Source: Streptomyces phaeochromogenes | GTDB taxonomy: Bacteria > Actinomycetota > Actinomycetes > Streptomycetales > Streptomycetaceae | Length of the DNA stretch: 59,108 nucleotides | Reading direction: 5' to 3' | Assembly (NCBI RefSeq): GCF_001418655.1 | Contig: NZ_LIQZ01000014.1 | Location: 1 to 59,108 of the forward strand | Shown: positions 18,229 through 26,716 of the stretch, piece by piece | How positions within the stretch are numbered: position 1 is the first letter of the stretch | How the letters are laid out: every line of letters starts with the position of its first letter | Program-made: the position numbers and the translations under genes | The notes under the pieces: model-generated | Seen by the model: only the letters and a program-made list of their open reading frames with translations | Told to the model about the DNA's origin: nothing | Databases searched by the model: none

Positions 18229-19149
18229 ATGGGGGACGTGACGACGATGACCACGACACAGCGGCGTCGGCCGGAGCTGGCCGCCTTCCTGCGGAGCAGG
18301 CGGGCGCGGGTGACACCGGCCGACGTGGGGATGCCGCCGGGTCTGCGCCGCCGCACGCCCGGGCTGCGGCGCGAGGAGGTGGCGCAGCTGTCGGGGGTCG
18401 GCGTCACCTGGTACACGTGGCTGGAGCAGGGCCGGCCGATCAACGCGTCACCGCAGGTGCTGGACGCAGTGGCGCGCACACTGCGGCTCGACCTGCCGGA
18501 GCGCGAGCACCTGTACGACCTTGCGGAGGTGCCGTACACGCACGGCGCCGAGTCGACCGCGCTGGCCATAGGTCCCGAGGTCCAGGAGATCGTCGACGCC
18601 CTCGACCCGAGCCCGGCGGTGGTCTACAACGCCCGGTACGACATCCTCGCGACCAACCCGGCCTACCGGGACGTGTTCTTCGTGCCGGAGACGCGCCCGT
18701 CCGGCGGTGGCGTCCGCAACGCGCTGTGGACGCTGTTCACGGCCTCCGAGGAGGACTGCCCGCTGGTGTTCCGGGAGAGCGAGCTGCCGGTGATGGTGGC
18801 GACGCTGCGGGCCGCGTACGGAAGACATGTGGGCGAGCCCGTGTGGGAGGACTTCATACGCAGGCTGTCGGAGGTCAGCGGACACTTCGCCCGGCTGTGG
18901 CGGAACGGGGACGTGGCGCCGCCGGGACCGCGCGTGAAGACGTTCCGGCACGTGGCGGTGGGCGAGTTGCGGATGACGTCGGTGTCGTTGTCGGTCGACG
19001 GGATGCCGGAGTGCCGGGTCGTGGTCTACCGGCCGGCCGACGAGGAGACGAGCGCGCGGGCCGCGCGGCTGAGGGAGATCCGGCGGCAGCGGAGAGCACG
19101 AAAAATCCCGCCCCCTGACGGGAACGGGATCATCGATCTGCGGTGCTGA
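18229..19149 (+). CDS. XRE/MmyB-type HTH transcriptional regulator
   Basis: 306 residues. An N-terminal helix-turn-helix (RREEVAQLSGVGVTWYTWLE) is followed by a MmyB-like ligand-binding domain of the PAS-like type (PAVVYNARYDILATNPAY, then PLVFRESEL and FRHVAVGELRM). Proteins of this class usually repress a neighbouring oxidoreductase or transporter; here the divergent MFS exporter is the obvious target. The ATG at 18229 has GAGG six bases upstream; GTG 18238 and ATG 18247 are alternatives. The tRNA-Ala terminator on the other strand lies within its last codons. Inducer unknown. Confidence 0.9.
   Translation: MGDVTTMTTTQRRRPELAAFLRSRRARVTPADVGMPPGLRRRTPGLRREEVAQLSGVGVTWYTWLEQGRPINASPQVLDAVARTLRLDLPEREHLYDLAEVPYTHGAESTALAIGPEVQEIVDALDPSPAVVYNARYDILATNPAYRDVFFVPETRPSGGGVRNALWTLFTASEEDCPLVFRESELPVMVATLRAAYGRHVGEPVWEDFIRRLSEVSGHFARLWRNGDVAPPGPRVKTFRHVAVGELRMTSVSLSVDGMPECRVVVYRPADEETSARAARLREIRRQRRARKIPPPDGNGIIDLRC
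19101..19130 (-). terminator. Terminator of second tRNA-Ala, inside regulator 3' end
   Basis: Minus-strand ATCCCG/CGGGAT stem with a following TTTTT tract, 24 bases beyond the tRNA 3' end. It overlaps the last codons of the plus-strand regulator. Confidence 0.6.
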
Positions 19150-19153
19150 TCTG

Positions 19154-19226
19154 TGGAGCTAAGGAGAATTGAACTCCTGACCTCCTGCATGCCATGCAGG
19201 CGCTCTACCAACTGAGCTATAGCCCC
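19154..19226 (-). tRNA. tRNA-Ala(GGC), second copy
   Basis: Same 73-base cloverleaf as the first copy with anticodon GGC in loop ATGGCAT. It differs from the other copy at a few positions (D-stem neighbour, variable loop and T loop). No encoded CCA. Short sequence similarity continues just upstream of both genes. Confidence 0.96.
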
Positions 19227-19478
19227 TTGCGGTGTCCGACCCCGGCTTCCCGGCGGCGGAACAAGAAGAACTTTAGCCTGCGACCAGCCGGAAAGTGAAA
19301 TCCGGTCCCGCGGGGCATCGGAGGCCGGACGGAAGGCCCGCCGACGTGCCCTGCGAGTGCCCCGCGACGGCCGGCGCCGGACGTCAGGAGCACCTCGAAG
19401 GAGCGGGCTCGCACCGGACGTCACGAGCACCACGGAGGAGGGGCCCGGCCGGAAGCCCGGAAGGCTTCCAGCGAGCGC

Positions 19479-20180
19479 CTAGTCGTCGTCTCCCAGTACC
19501 GGCTCCGGCAGGGTTCCCGCGTTGTGCTCCAGCAGTCGCCAGCCGCGGGCGCCCTCGCCGAGGACGGACCAGCAGCAGTTGGAGAGGCCGCCGAGGCTCT
19601 CCCAGTGCTGGGACTCCAGGCCGAGGAGGCGGCCGATGGTGGTGCGGATCGTGCCGCCGTGGCTGACGACCACGAGCGTGCCGTCGTCCGGGAGCTTGTC
19701 GGCGTGCCGGAGGACCACGGGGGCCGCGCGGTCGGCGACCTCGGTCTCCAGTTCACCGCCGCCCCGGCGCACCGGCTCGCCGCGCTTCCACGCCGCGTAC
19801 TGGTCGCCGAACCGCTCGATGATCTCCTCGTGCGACAGTCCCTGCCAGACGCCCGCGTAGGTCTCGCGCAGGCCCTCGTCGTGGGTGATGTCGAGGCCGG
19901 TGAGCTCGGACAGCTCGGCGGCCGTGTTCGCGGCCCGCTTCAGGTCCGAGGCGACGATCGCGTCGGGCTTCAGGGACGCGAGCAGCCGGGCGGCGCGGCG
20001 GGCCTGGCCCACGCCGGTCTCGGTCAGCTCGACGTCCGTCGTGCCCTGGAAGCGGCGCTCCACGTTCCACAACGTCTGGCCGTGGCGCCACAGGATGACG
20101 CGGCGCCCACGGCCCGCCTTCTTCCCGGCCTCGGACAACGGCCTGCCGTCCGCCGCCGGACGCTCCGCCCCGGCGGTCAC
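19479..20180 (-). CDS. Histidine phosphatase (phosphoglycerate-mutase-like) family protein
   Basis: 233 residues with the catalytic RHG motif at VILWRHGQTLWNVERRFQG and a second His in VVVSHGGTIRTT. The family removes phosphate from small molecules; the substrate cannot be read from sequence. The GTG start overlaps the stop of rsfS by four bases (GTGA), so the two are translationally coupled. This pairing with rsfS, next to nadD, is widespread in actinobacteria. The first 25 residues are Gly/Arg/Ala-rich and probably unstructured. Confidence 0.92.
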   Translation of the reverse strand: MTAGAERPAADGRPLSEAGKKAGRGRRVILWRHGQTLWNVERRFQGTTDVELTETGVGQARRAARLLASLKPDAIVASDLKRAANTAAELSELTGLDITHDEGLRETYAGVWQGLSHEEIIERFGDQYAAWKRGEPVRRGGGELETEVADRAAPVVLRHADKLPDDGTLVVVSHGGTIRTTIGRLLGLESQHWESLGGLSNCCWSVLGEGARGWRLLEHNAGTLPEPVLGDDD

Positions 20181-20623
20181 CGAAGCTCTCCGCGCAGCTC
20201 GGCGGCGTCCTCCGCGTCCCGGAGCTCGGCGTGCTCGGCGCCCTTGCCGCGGGTGGCCTTCGCGTCCGCGGGCAGGTCCAGCTCGGGGCAGTCCTTCCAG
20301 AGCCGCTCCAGGGCGTAGAACACCCGCTCCTCGCTGTGCTGGACGTGCACCACGATGTCCACGTAGTCGAGCAGGATCCAGCGGGCGTCGCGGTCGCCCT
20401 CGCGGCGCACCGGCTTAGTGCCGAGCTCCTTGTTCAGCCGCTCCTCGATCTCGTCGACGATCGACTTGACCTGGCGGTCGTTGGGCGCGGAGGCCAGCAG
20501 GAAGGCGTCCGTGATCGACAGCACGTCGCTGACGTCGTACGCGATGATGTCGTGCGCGAGCTTGTCTGCGGCCGCCTGCGCGGCGGTGGTGATGAGCTCG
20601 AGAGAGCGGTCAGTGGCGGTCAC
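20177..20623 (-). CDS. rsfS: Ribosome silencing factor RsfS
   Basis: Binds ribosomal protein L14 and blocks subunit joining when nutrients are scarce. The 148-residue protein shows the family core: AADKLAHDIIAYDVSDVLSI, TDAFLLASAPNDRQVKSIVD, and WILLDYVDIVVHVQHSEERV-FYALERLW. After residue 125 comes a charged Ala/Glu/Arg tail specific to this lineage. It is followed with a four-base overlap by a histidine phosphatase gene. Its promoter must lie in the 389-base gap upstream, where nadD-side genes end. Confidence 0.95.
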   Translation of the reverse strand: MTATDRSLELITTAAQAAADKLAHDIIAYDVSDVLSITDAFLLASAPNDRQVKSIVDEIEERLNKELGTKPVRREGDRDARWILLDYVDIVVHVQHSEERVFYALERLWKDCPELDLPADAKATRGKGAEHAELRDAEDAAELRGELR

Positions 20624-21012
20624 TACAAGGCTTTCCGTAGACGGTCAGGAGTCCCCGAGGGGCTGGGGCCTGTGCGGCGGATCATGCCGGAGACGCGGGG
20701 TCTGGCACGCGCGTCCGCGCTTGCCGGACGCCCTCGCACGCCTCCGGCCTGCTCCGCCGGGCAGGCCCTGCCCCAAGGGTCTCACGGACCGCCGACAGCA
20801 CCCCACGCGATTAACCGATCACGCGGCGGCGCTCAGGGGCTTCCCGGCCCGCACCCGGACTCGCCCAGTACCTGTACGGGTGCGGGCCCGGTGCCTGTAC
20901 GGAGTGCCTGGCCCCGGTGCCTGTACCGGGTGGCCGCGCCGAGCGCCTGCACCAAGTGCCCGGCCCGCCGCGAGGCCCGGGCACCCCGAGGGCGCCGCCC
21001 GTCACCCGCGCG
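20624..21012. other. Gene-free 389 bp with imperfect tandem repeats
   Basis: No gene on either strand is credible. The right half holds four imperfect repeats at 20866-20966; the left half should contain the rsfS promoter. Confidence 0.6.
20866..20966. repeat. Four imperfect 23-26-bp tandem repeats
   Basis: The core [GA]CCTGTAC (last copy GCCTGCAC) recurs at 20870, 20893, 20919 and 20945, each followed by a G/C-rich stretch ending GGCCC-like. The spacing is 23, 26 and 26 bases. Confidence 0.6.
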
Positions 21013-22827
21013 TCACCCGCCCGACGAACCCGCCGAGCCGCCCACCTTGTAGTCCTGGCCCAGTACGACCGACACGTCCGCGTTCGACGTGGTCCTGCCC
21101 TTCTTCACCGAACTCGTCGGCAGGCCCAGCGTCTTGGCGACCTCCACCGCGTCCGCCTTCTTCGCGGCGTCGGCGTATGTGATCCGGGACACGGCCTGGG
21201 CGACGTCGGTCCGGCCGCCGTCGACGAAGGTGTAGCCGCCGTTCAGCAGGACGACCCGGGCCTGTTCGGTGGCGTCCTCGTCGCCCGTCGAGTTGCGGAT
21301 GCCGACCTGGACGGCCGCGCCCTTCTCGGGGCTCTTCGCGGCACCGCCGAGCACGTCCTTGACCACGCTGTCGCTGGCCTGCGCGCTGAGCCTGCCGTCC
21401 GTCTGGACCGGCAGCAGGGCCGTCTTGTAGTCGCCGTCCTTGGCGCGGTCGGCGAGCTTGGCCAGGAACGCGCCCAGGTCCTTGTCGCTCAGCGAGGGAT
21501 CGAGGATCTGCGCCAGCGACTGCACGGTGGTCGTCGCGGCCTGCGGGTCCGAGGACAGCTTGCGCAGCACTCCCTGCATGACCTGGCCGAACCGCTCCAG
21601 CTGCGTGTTCTGCGACTCCCCCGAGGCGCGGTACGTGGCGTACGCGACGGCCATCTTGCCGCTCAGCGTCTGCTGCTCGCCCTTCTTGACGAGGGGTGCC
21701 TCGCCCTTCTTCTTCGCGTCCGGGTCCGGCACGTCCGCGTTGGTGTCGATGTCGATGTTGCCGACGAGTTCGACGAGGTTGTTGAGGTACGGGGTGTCGA
21801 GGCGCCAGGTGCCCTCGACGTCGGTCCCGAGCACGGTGTCGATCTCGTCGCGCGTCCCGGAGGACCCGTCGTCGTCGACCGACTTGGCGAGCGTGGTCGT
21901 GGTGCCGTTGTCGTCCGTCAGGGCAAGGGAGTTGGGCAGCAGGACGGTGGTGCCCTGCTTGGTGGTGGTGTTGTTGACGAGCAGCGCCGTCGCCGTGCCG
22001 CCGCCCTTGGTGTTGTGCAGGTGGACGATGATCACGTCGCGGTTCTGGGCGCCGCCGGCGGTGGTCGTCCCGGATGCCGCCTCGGAGGACGTTCCCGGCA
22101 GGCTGCCGTCGTACCAGAGGTAGCCGACCCCGCCGACCGCGACCAGCGCGAGCACCACGACCAGGGCGACGACACGGCCGCGCGCCCGGCGCTTGGCCTC
22201 CTCGCGCCGCTCGGTGCGGTTCTCGGTGAACTTCAGCCAGTCGATGACGTCTTCGGACTCCTCGGGCTGCTCCTCCACGAAGGCGAACTGCTCGGTCCGG
22301 TAGTCGCGTTCGCCCTGTTGCTGCCCGTCGCCCTGGCGCCCGTCTCCATGCCGCCCGTCCTCAGGCGGCTCGTGGGACTCCGGGGACTCCGTGGGGCGCG
22401 CCTGCTGCGGGATGTAGGCGGTCTGCTCCGCGACATGGGCGTGGGCCTGCTGCTGACCGGTGTCATAGGGCGCCACAGGTTGCTGCTGACCGGTGTCATA
22501 CGACACCACGGGCGACGCCTGCTGCCCCTGCTGGCCCGTCGCGTACGGGTCGTACCCGTACCCCTGCCCGTATCCCTGACCCTGGTGGTCCTGGTGGCCT
22601 TGCTGCCCCTGGTACGCCTGCTGTCCCTGGTGGCCTTGCCCGTACCCCTGCGCCTGCCCCCCGTAGGGGTCGTACGAGCCGTACTCCTGCTGGGCCTGAG
22701 GGGCCCCCGGAGTGTGGGGAGTCTGGGAAGGTGACGGCACCTGCCGGTACACAGGCTGCCCGAACTCGTCGTAGCCGACGAGCTCGTACTGGTCGCCCCC
22801 GTACCCAGCGTCGTATCGGTCGTTCAC
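21013..22827 (-). CDS. Divergent LytR-CpsA-Psr-type protein with LytR C-terminal domain
   Basis: 604 residues. The first 220 residues are cytoplasmic and rich in Gln, Gly and Tyr (YDPYGGQ, QGQQ, YDTGQQQ units). One membrane helix follows (VVALVVVLALVAVGGVGYLW). The outer part has an LCP-like region containing AVAYATYRASGESQNTQLER and a LytR C-terminal domain (VQVGIRNSTGDEDATEQARV). The GTG start at 22825-22827 is chosen for its GAGAGGGG ribosome site. The usual LCP arginine motif (SIPRD-like) is absent: the equivalent segment reads VLLPNSLAL, so classical glycopolymer transferase activity is doubtful. From memory, the Streptomyces coelicolor gene at this position (next to nadD) has been described as a cell-wall polymer transferase required for sporulation; check before relying on it. 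Confidence 0.85.
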   Translation of the reverse strand: MNDRYDAGYGGDQYELVGYDEFGQPVYRQVPSPSQTPHTPGAPQAQQEYGSYDPYGGQAQGYGQGHQGQQAYQGQQGHQDHQGQGYGQGYGYDPYATGQQGQQASPVVSYDTGQQQPVAPYDTGQQQAHAHVAEQTAYIPQQARPTESPESHEPPEDGRHGDGRQGDGQQQGERDYRTEQFAFVEEQPEESEDVIDWLKFTENRTERREEAKRRARGRVVALVVVLALVAVGGVGYLWYDGSLPGTSSEAASGTTTAGGAQNRDVIIVHLHNTKGGGTATALLVNNTTTKQGTTVLLPNSLALTDDNGTTTTLAKSVDDDGSSGTRDEIDTVLGTDVEGTWRLDTPYLNNLVELVGNIDIDTNADVPDPDAKKKGEAPLVKKGEQQTLSGKMAVAYATYRASGESQNTQLERFGQVMQGVLRKLSSDPQAATTTVQSLAQILDPSLSDKDLGAFLAKLADRAKDGDYKTALLPVQTDGRLSAQASDSVVKDVLGGAAKSPEKGAAVQVGIRNSTGDEDATEQARVVLLNGGYTFVDGGRTDVAQAVSRITYADAAKKADAVEVAKTLGLPTSSVKKGRTTSNADVSVVLGQDYKVGGSAGSSGG

Positions 22828-22843
22828 CGGTGCCCCTCTCGGC

Positions 22844-23518
22844 TCACTCGCCGCGGTACAGCTCTCGCTTGTCGATGTAGCGCACCACACCGTCCGGCAC
22901 CAGATACCAGACCGGGTCGCCCTTCGCGACCCTCGCACGGCAGTCTGTGGACGAGATGGCGAGCGCGGGGACCTCGACGAGCGAGACACCGCCCTCGGGC
23001 AGACCGGTGTCGGTCAGTATGTGGCCGGGCCGGGTGACCCCGATGAAGTGCGCGAGGGAGAACAGCTCTTCGGCGTCGCGCCAGGTGAGGATCTGGCCGA
23101 GCGCGTCCGCGCCGGTGATGAAGAAGAGGTCCGCGTCGGGGTTCAGCACCCGGAGGTCGCGCAGGGTGTCCGTGGTGTAGGTCGGGCCGCCGCGGTCGAT
23201 GTCGATGCGGCTCACGGAGAACTGCGGGTTCTCGGCGGTCGCGATGACCGTCATCAGATAGCGGTCCTCGGCCGGGGAGACCTTGCGGTCGGTCTTCTGC
23301 CACGGCTGTCCGGTCGGCACGAACACCACCTCGTCGAGGTGGAACTGCGCGGCGACCTCACTGGCCGCCACAAGGTGCCCGTGGTGGATCGGGTCAAACG
23401 TTCCGCCCATGACGCCGAGGCGGCGCTTTCCCGGATTCGACGGGCCGTTTCCCGGGCCGCGCCGTGCGCTCCGCGCCGTGCCGCCCGCCGGACCGGTAGG
23501 CATGTCCTGCTCTCCCAT
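22844..23518 (-). CDS. nadD: Nicotinate-mononucleotide adenylyltransferase
   Basis: Adenylates nicotinate mononucleotide to deamido-NAD in NAD synthesis. The 224-residue form starts at [13 protein letters not shown] (ATG 23516-23518); MPTGPAGG, 15 bases later, has the better GGGAG ribosome site and could be the true start. The nucleotidyltransferase signature [20 protein letters not shown] is complete and the substrate-binding tail [20 protein letters not shown], with the ISST motif, is present. The following LCP-type gene begins 17 bases after its stop with its own ribosome site, so the two are likely co-transcribed. Confidence 0.96.
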   Translation of the reverse strand: MGEQDMPTGPAGGTARSARRGPGNGPSNPGKRRLGVMGGTFDPIHHGHLVAASEVAAQFHLDEVVFVPTGQPWQKTDRKVSPAEDRYLMTVIATAENPQFSVSRIDIDRGGPTYTTDTLRDLRVLNPDADLFFITGADALGQILTWRDAEELFSLAHFIGVTRPGHILTDTGLPEGGVSLVEVPALAISSTDCRARVAKGDPVWYLVPDGVVRYIDKRELYRGE

Positions 23519-23565
23519 GCGTGCAGACCCTACCGGCCCCGACGACGGGTCCGGTCGCGCGGGCG

Positions 23566-23730
23566 TCAGCGGTCCCGGTTGAAGCGGGTGGTGATCCACA
23601 GCAGCAGCATCAGGATGAAGAAGGCCCCGCCGCCGGTCAGGTAGGGGCTGAGGCTCTCGTGGTTGCCGCCGTGCTCCTCGCCCTCGGCAGCGAATGTGAC
23701 CAACTGGGCAGCGGTGCTGTGGATGCTCAT
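23566..23730 (-). CDS. Small single-pass membrane protein, 54 aa
   Basis: A 54-residue protein, [20 protein letters not shown] at its start and ending ITTRFNRDR, with one membrane helix ([15 protein letters not shown]). The His-containing [10 protein letters not shown] segment precedes the helix. Start ATG 23728-23730 has no strong ribosome site but the frame is closed by a clear stop and the hydropathy is that of a genuine short membrane protein. It sits between nadD and another tiny membrane protein gene. A similar small gene is common at this locus in Streptomyces. Function unknown. Confidence 0.65.
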   Translation of the reverse strand: MSIHSTAAQLVTFAAEGEEHGGNHESLSPYLTGGGAFFILMLLLWITTRFNRDR

Positions 23731-23968
23731 CTTCGGCAGGACCTATCCGGTGTGGGCGGGATGCGGGATAAAGACTTCCGCACATCGTAAGCGGGGGCTG
23801 TCGTCGGCATCACTCCGACTCCGCCGTCAGGACTGCCCGGTCTCCGGCACCCCGAACCATCGGCCTCCGCGACGCGGGCTCCCGCCGTCCGCAAGGAGAT
23901 CCTCCGGCCCGTCTCAACCGTCCGGAGCCCTCCGGGGGTCTAAGTGGTCGGGAACCTTCCGCCCGGCC

Positions 23969-24124
23969 TCACTCGTCCCGTTTGTAGCCGCGCAGAAGGA
24001 ACCAGGCAGTCAGCACACAGCCGACGACCATCACGATCAGCACGACACGGAGGAGATTCCCCGCCCCTTGCTGCTGGGCGGCGCTCGCGGCCTCGGTGAG
24101 CCAGGGCTCGGGGAGATGCTCCAT
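23969..24124 (-). CDS. Small single-pass membrane protein, 51 aa
   Basis: A 51-residue protein, MEHLPEPWLTEAASAAQQQG at its start, with one membrane helix (VVLIVMVVGCVLTAWFLL) and basic end RGYKRDE, suggesting the C-terminus inside. An ideal AAGGAG ribosome site stands eight bases before the ATG at 24122-24124. It is transcribed toward nadD and divergently from the M48 peptidase, with only about 100 bases between the two starts. No family could be assigned. Confidence 0.75.
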   Translation of the reverse strand: MEHLPEPWLTEAASAAQQQGAGNLLRVVLIVMVVGCVLTAWFLLRGYKRDE

Positions 24125-24170
24125 CACGTACGACTCCTTCGCTGTACTGCCCGTCCACGGTATCTCCGCC

Positions 24171-24176
24171 TAGGCT
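24171..24176 (+). promoter_or_regulatory. Possible -10 element of M48 peptidase gene
   Basis: TAGGCT fits TANNNT, 50 bases upstream of the chosen ATG. No good -35 hexamer is apparent, so this is tentative. Confidence 0.35.
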
Positions 24177-24225
24177 GGGCCCCGCCTTGGGGGCACAGAA
24201 GGCAATCAAACGCATGGGGGACCAC

Positions 24226-25347
24226 ATGCCAGAAGAAAGCCACGAGAACGTACCGAGCAGGCAGCGCCGGCGCTTCGAGGGGATCTCCTCCCGGGCGTAC
24301 GAACACCCGGCGGACCGCTCGGCCCTGGTCGCCCTGCGCAAGCTCAGCGGCTTCGACACCGTTTTCAAGGCGCTCAGCGGCCTGCTCCCGGAGCGCAGTC
24401 TGAGGCTGCTGTTCCTGTCGGACTCCGTGCGCGTCTCGGACGCCCAGTTCGCGCACCTGAACGTCATGCTGCGCGACGCCTGTTACATCCTGGACCTGGA
24501 GAAGGTCCCGCCGATGTACGTCAACCAGGACCCTCAGCCGAACGCGATGTGCATCGGCCTGGACGAGCCGATCATCGTCGTCACCACCGGCCTCGTGGAG
24601 CTGCTCGACGAGGAGGAGATGCGGGCGGTCATCGGCCACGAGGTGGGCCACGCCCTGTCCGGCCACTCCGTCTACCGCACGATCCTGCTCTTCCTGACCA
24701 GCCTCGCCCTGCGGGTGGCGTGGATCCCGCTGGGCAACCTCGCGATCATGGCGATCGTGACCGCCCTGCGCGAGTGGTTCCGCAAGTCCGAGCTGTCCGC
24801 GGACCGCGCCGGTCTCCTGGTCGGTCAGGACCTGAAGGCCTCGATGCGCGGCCTGATGAAGATCGCGGGCGGCAACCACCTGCACGAGATGAACGTGGAC
24901 GCGTTCCTCGCCCAGGCCGAGGAGTACGAGGCCGGGGGCGACCTCCGCGACTCGGTGCTCAAGATCCTCAACGTCATGCCCCGCTCCCACCCCTTCACCA
25001 CGGTCCGGGCGGCCGAGCTGAAGAAGTGGGCCGAGTCCCGCGACTACCAGCGGATCATGGACGGCCACTACCCGCGCCGGGACGAGGACGGGGACACCTC
25101 GGTCACCGACTCCTTCCGCCAGTCGGCCTCCAGCTACGCCACGGACGTCAAGAACTCGAAGGACCCGCTGATGAAGCTGGTCAGCGACATCGCGGGCGGC
25201 GCGGGCGACCTCGGCGGCCGGGTCCGGCGCGGCTTCGGCGGCTTCGCGACCGGCGGCGGGGGCGCGAGCAGCAGCTCCCCGCAGGACCAGCCGCCCACCG
25301 ACCGCCCGGACGACGAAAGCCCCAACGGAAGCAACGGCAGGCCCTGA
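24226..25347 (+). CDS. M48-family zinc metallopeptidase
   Basis: 373 residues. The peptidase signature HExxH is present as IGHEVGHALSGH, with a downstream third metal ligand in SELSADRAG. Two hydrophobic segments follow (RTILLFLTSLALRVAWIPLG and NLAIMAIVTAL), so it is likely membrane-associated, as in the HtpX group. The C-terminal 60 residues are Gly/Ser/Pro-rich. The start MPEESHENVPSRQRR (ATG 24226) has a GGGGGA ribosome site; ATG 24214 (MGDHMPEES) is an alternative. The gene faces the two related membrane-protein genes at 25.6-27.3 kb across a convergent, repeat-rich gap. Probable role in membrane-protein quality control. Confidence 0.88.
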   Translation: MPEESHENVPSRQRRRFEGISSRAYEHPADRSALVALRKLSGFDTVFKALSGLLPERSLRLLFLSDSVRVSDAQFAHLNVMLRDACYILDLEKVPPMYVNQDPQPNAMCIGLDEPIIVVTTGLVELLDEEEMRAVIGHEVGHALSGHSVYRTILLFLTSLALRVAWIPLGNLAIMAIVTALREWFRKSELSADRAGLLVGQDLKASMRGLMKIAGGNHLHEMNVDAFLAQAEEYEAGGDLRDSVLKILNVMPRSHPFTTVRAAELKKWAESRDYQRIMDGHYPRRDEDGDTSVTDSFRQSASSYATDVKNSKDPLMKLVSDIAGGAGDLGGRVRRGFGGFATGGGGASSSSPQDQPPTDRPDDESPNGSNGRP

Positions 25348-25560
25348 GCCCGGGAAGCGCCCTGAGCCCGGGCTCTCCCCGGCCCCGGAAAGCCGGGACG
25401 GGCCTGAGCCCGGGCGCGCCGCAATCCCGGCCCCCCGGAAAAGCCGGAGCCACAGCCACACTGGAGCCAAAAGCCGGGCCGGAGCCACAGCTCAGCGCCC
25501 GAACCACGGCTCGGGGCACGACGGCCCAGGGAGCCAGAAGACGCAGGGAGCCAAAAGCCC
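25343..25560. repeat. Repeat-rich convergent spacer
   Basis: CCTGAGCCCGGG occurs three times (25343, 25361, 25403), and GGAGCCA units recur between about 25445 and 25555. The region lies between the ends of two convergent genes and may contain their terminators. Nothing codes here convincingly. Confidence 0.5.
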
Positions 25561-25571
25561 AGGGGCCCGAA

Positions 25572-26639
25572 CTACAACTTCGGCTGGGCGCTGGCCGCCA
25601 GTGACCCGCACAGCGACGTCGCGCTGCCCGTCGCGTACGGGTCGGTGCCGGCCGGGCCGCCCGCCTTGGCCGTCTCGCCCGCGAGCAGCGGACGCAGATG
25701 GTTCGTCGCGTCCTCGGCGCAGGCCAGCGGCCCGGCCTGGACGTACGAGACGACGAGCTCGGTCTGGTGCATGCGCAGGTCGTCGCGGTCGAACCGGAAG
25801 TGCAGCTCGCGCCGCACGGTGAACAGCGAGGCCTTGGCCTGCTCGTCCGAGCCGGTGGGCCGCAGGGCGTAGACGAAGGTGTGGTCGGCGCTGACCTCAA
25901 GGGTGTCGGAGTCGGTCTCGGCGGCCGACAGCGTGCCCTGCACCCGGATCTTGCTGTCGGCCAGCTCCGCCTGGTTGGGATCGAAGCGGACCAGCCAGCC
26001 GGTGGGCGCGTGCCGCCCGTCCGCGGTGGGCCGCTCGAAGCTCTGGTCGAACTGGTCGAGCTGCTGCGGGTCGAGCCGTATCCGCACGGACCGGGTGGCG
26101 CCGCCGGTGAGGACGTCCGGGTCGAGCGAGGACTCGACGAGGTAGTCCTTCGCCGTGGTCAGCGCGGTGACGACCTGACTGTCGGAGAAGTGGGCGGTGC
26201 GTCGGGAGGCGGGCAGCGTGATGCCCTCGGCGCCGATGCGGAACTGGCCGGCCGGGCTGTGCGCGTACAGCGAATCGATGTCGGTGGAGCCGGGCACGGC
26301 GTTCTGCGGCGCGAGCGGTATCACGGTCATCCGCAGCGGCTCGGGGTGCTTCGCGGCGGGCGTCTGGTACGGATGGCGTACGCCCATGTAGATCGCGGTG
26401 CCGAAGGCCACGGCGATCAGCAGGACGAGGATCAGCGCCTGCCGGGACAGGCCCCGGCGCATCTGCGGACGGCGGCGGACGGCCGGGGCATGATCGCCGA
26501 TCCGCTCCTGGGCGGAGAACTCCTGGAGGCGGGCAGCGCGGACGAACGACTCGTCGAAGACGACGGATCGGTATTCTTCCTCGCCACCACCAGGAGCACC
26601 CTCGGGGGTCCCCTCAGGTGGGTCTCCAGGTCCGCCCAT
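25572..26639 (-). CDS. Single-pass membrane protein with SVVFDE.FVRAA motif (355 aa)
   Basis: 355 residues. A cytoplasmic segment has the motif EYRSVVFDESFVRAARLQEF (about residues 22-41), then a membrane helix (ALILVLLIAVAFGTAIYMGV) and an extracytoplasmic domain of about 260 residues with two Cys pairs possible (ACAEDATNH, LCGSLAASAQ). The ATG is immediately preceded, six bases away, by TACTCT, giving a predicted leaderless message. It shares both the motif and the promoter layout with the neighbouring 196-aa protein, with which it is probably a paralogous pair. Family unrecognised. Confidence 0.8.
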   Translation of the reverse strand: MGGPGDPPEGTPEGAPGGGEEEYRSVVFDESFVRAARLQEFSAQERIGDHAPAVRRRPQMRRGLSRQALILVLLIAVAFGTAIYMGVRHPYQTPAAKHPEPLRMTVIPLAPQNAVPGSTDIDSLYAHSPAGQFRIGAEGITLPASRRTAHFSDSQVVTALTTAKDYLVESSLDPDVLTGGATRSVRIRLDPQQLDQFDQSFERPTADGRHAPTGWLVRFDPNQAELADSKIRVQGTLSAAETDSDTLEVSADHTFVYALRPTGSDEQAKASLFTVRRELHFRFDRDDLRMHQTELVVSYVQAGPLACAEDATNHLRPLLAGETAKAGGPAGTDPYATGSATSLCGSLAASAQPKL

Positions 26640-26645
26640 ACATTC

Positions 26646-26651
26646 AGAGTA
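26646..26651 (-). promoter_or_regulatory. -10 element for leaderless 355-aa gene
   Basis: TACTCT lies six bases before the ATG at 26639, so transcription would begin at the start codon. A GTTTAC, 17 bases further upstream, is a possible weak -35. Confidence 0.55.
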
Positions 26652-26716
26652 GGTCGCAGGGACCTCAGGTAAACGCCCTGGTACACGACAAGTTCTGACA
26701 GGACCTCACGGAAGCC

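Noticed and set aside
16653..18569. Longer N-terminus of the MFS exporter beginning at 18569
   Set aside because: It would run antisense through the HTH regulator and lacks membrane-protein character; the start at 18134 is sensible.
15787..19226. Integrated mobile element using tRNA-Ala as attachment site
   Set aside because: No integrase, no repeated attachment core beyond the tRNA copies themselves, and the enclosed genes look chromosomal.
25348..25604. Extension of the M48 protein or extra gene in the repeat-rich spacer
   Set aside because: The Pro/Gly/Arg reading in another frame is low complexity, has no start and no ribosome site.
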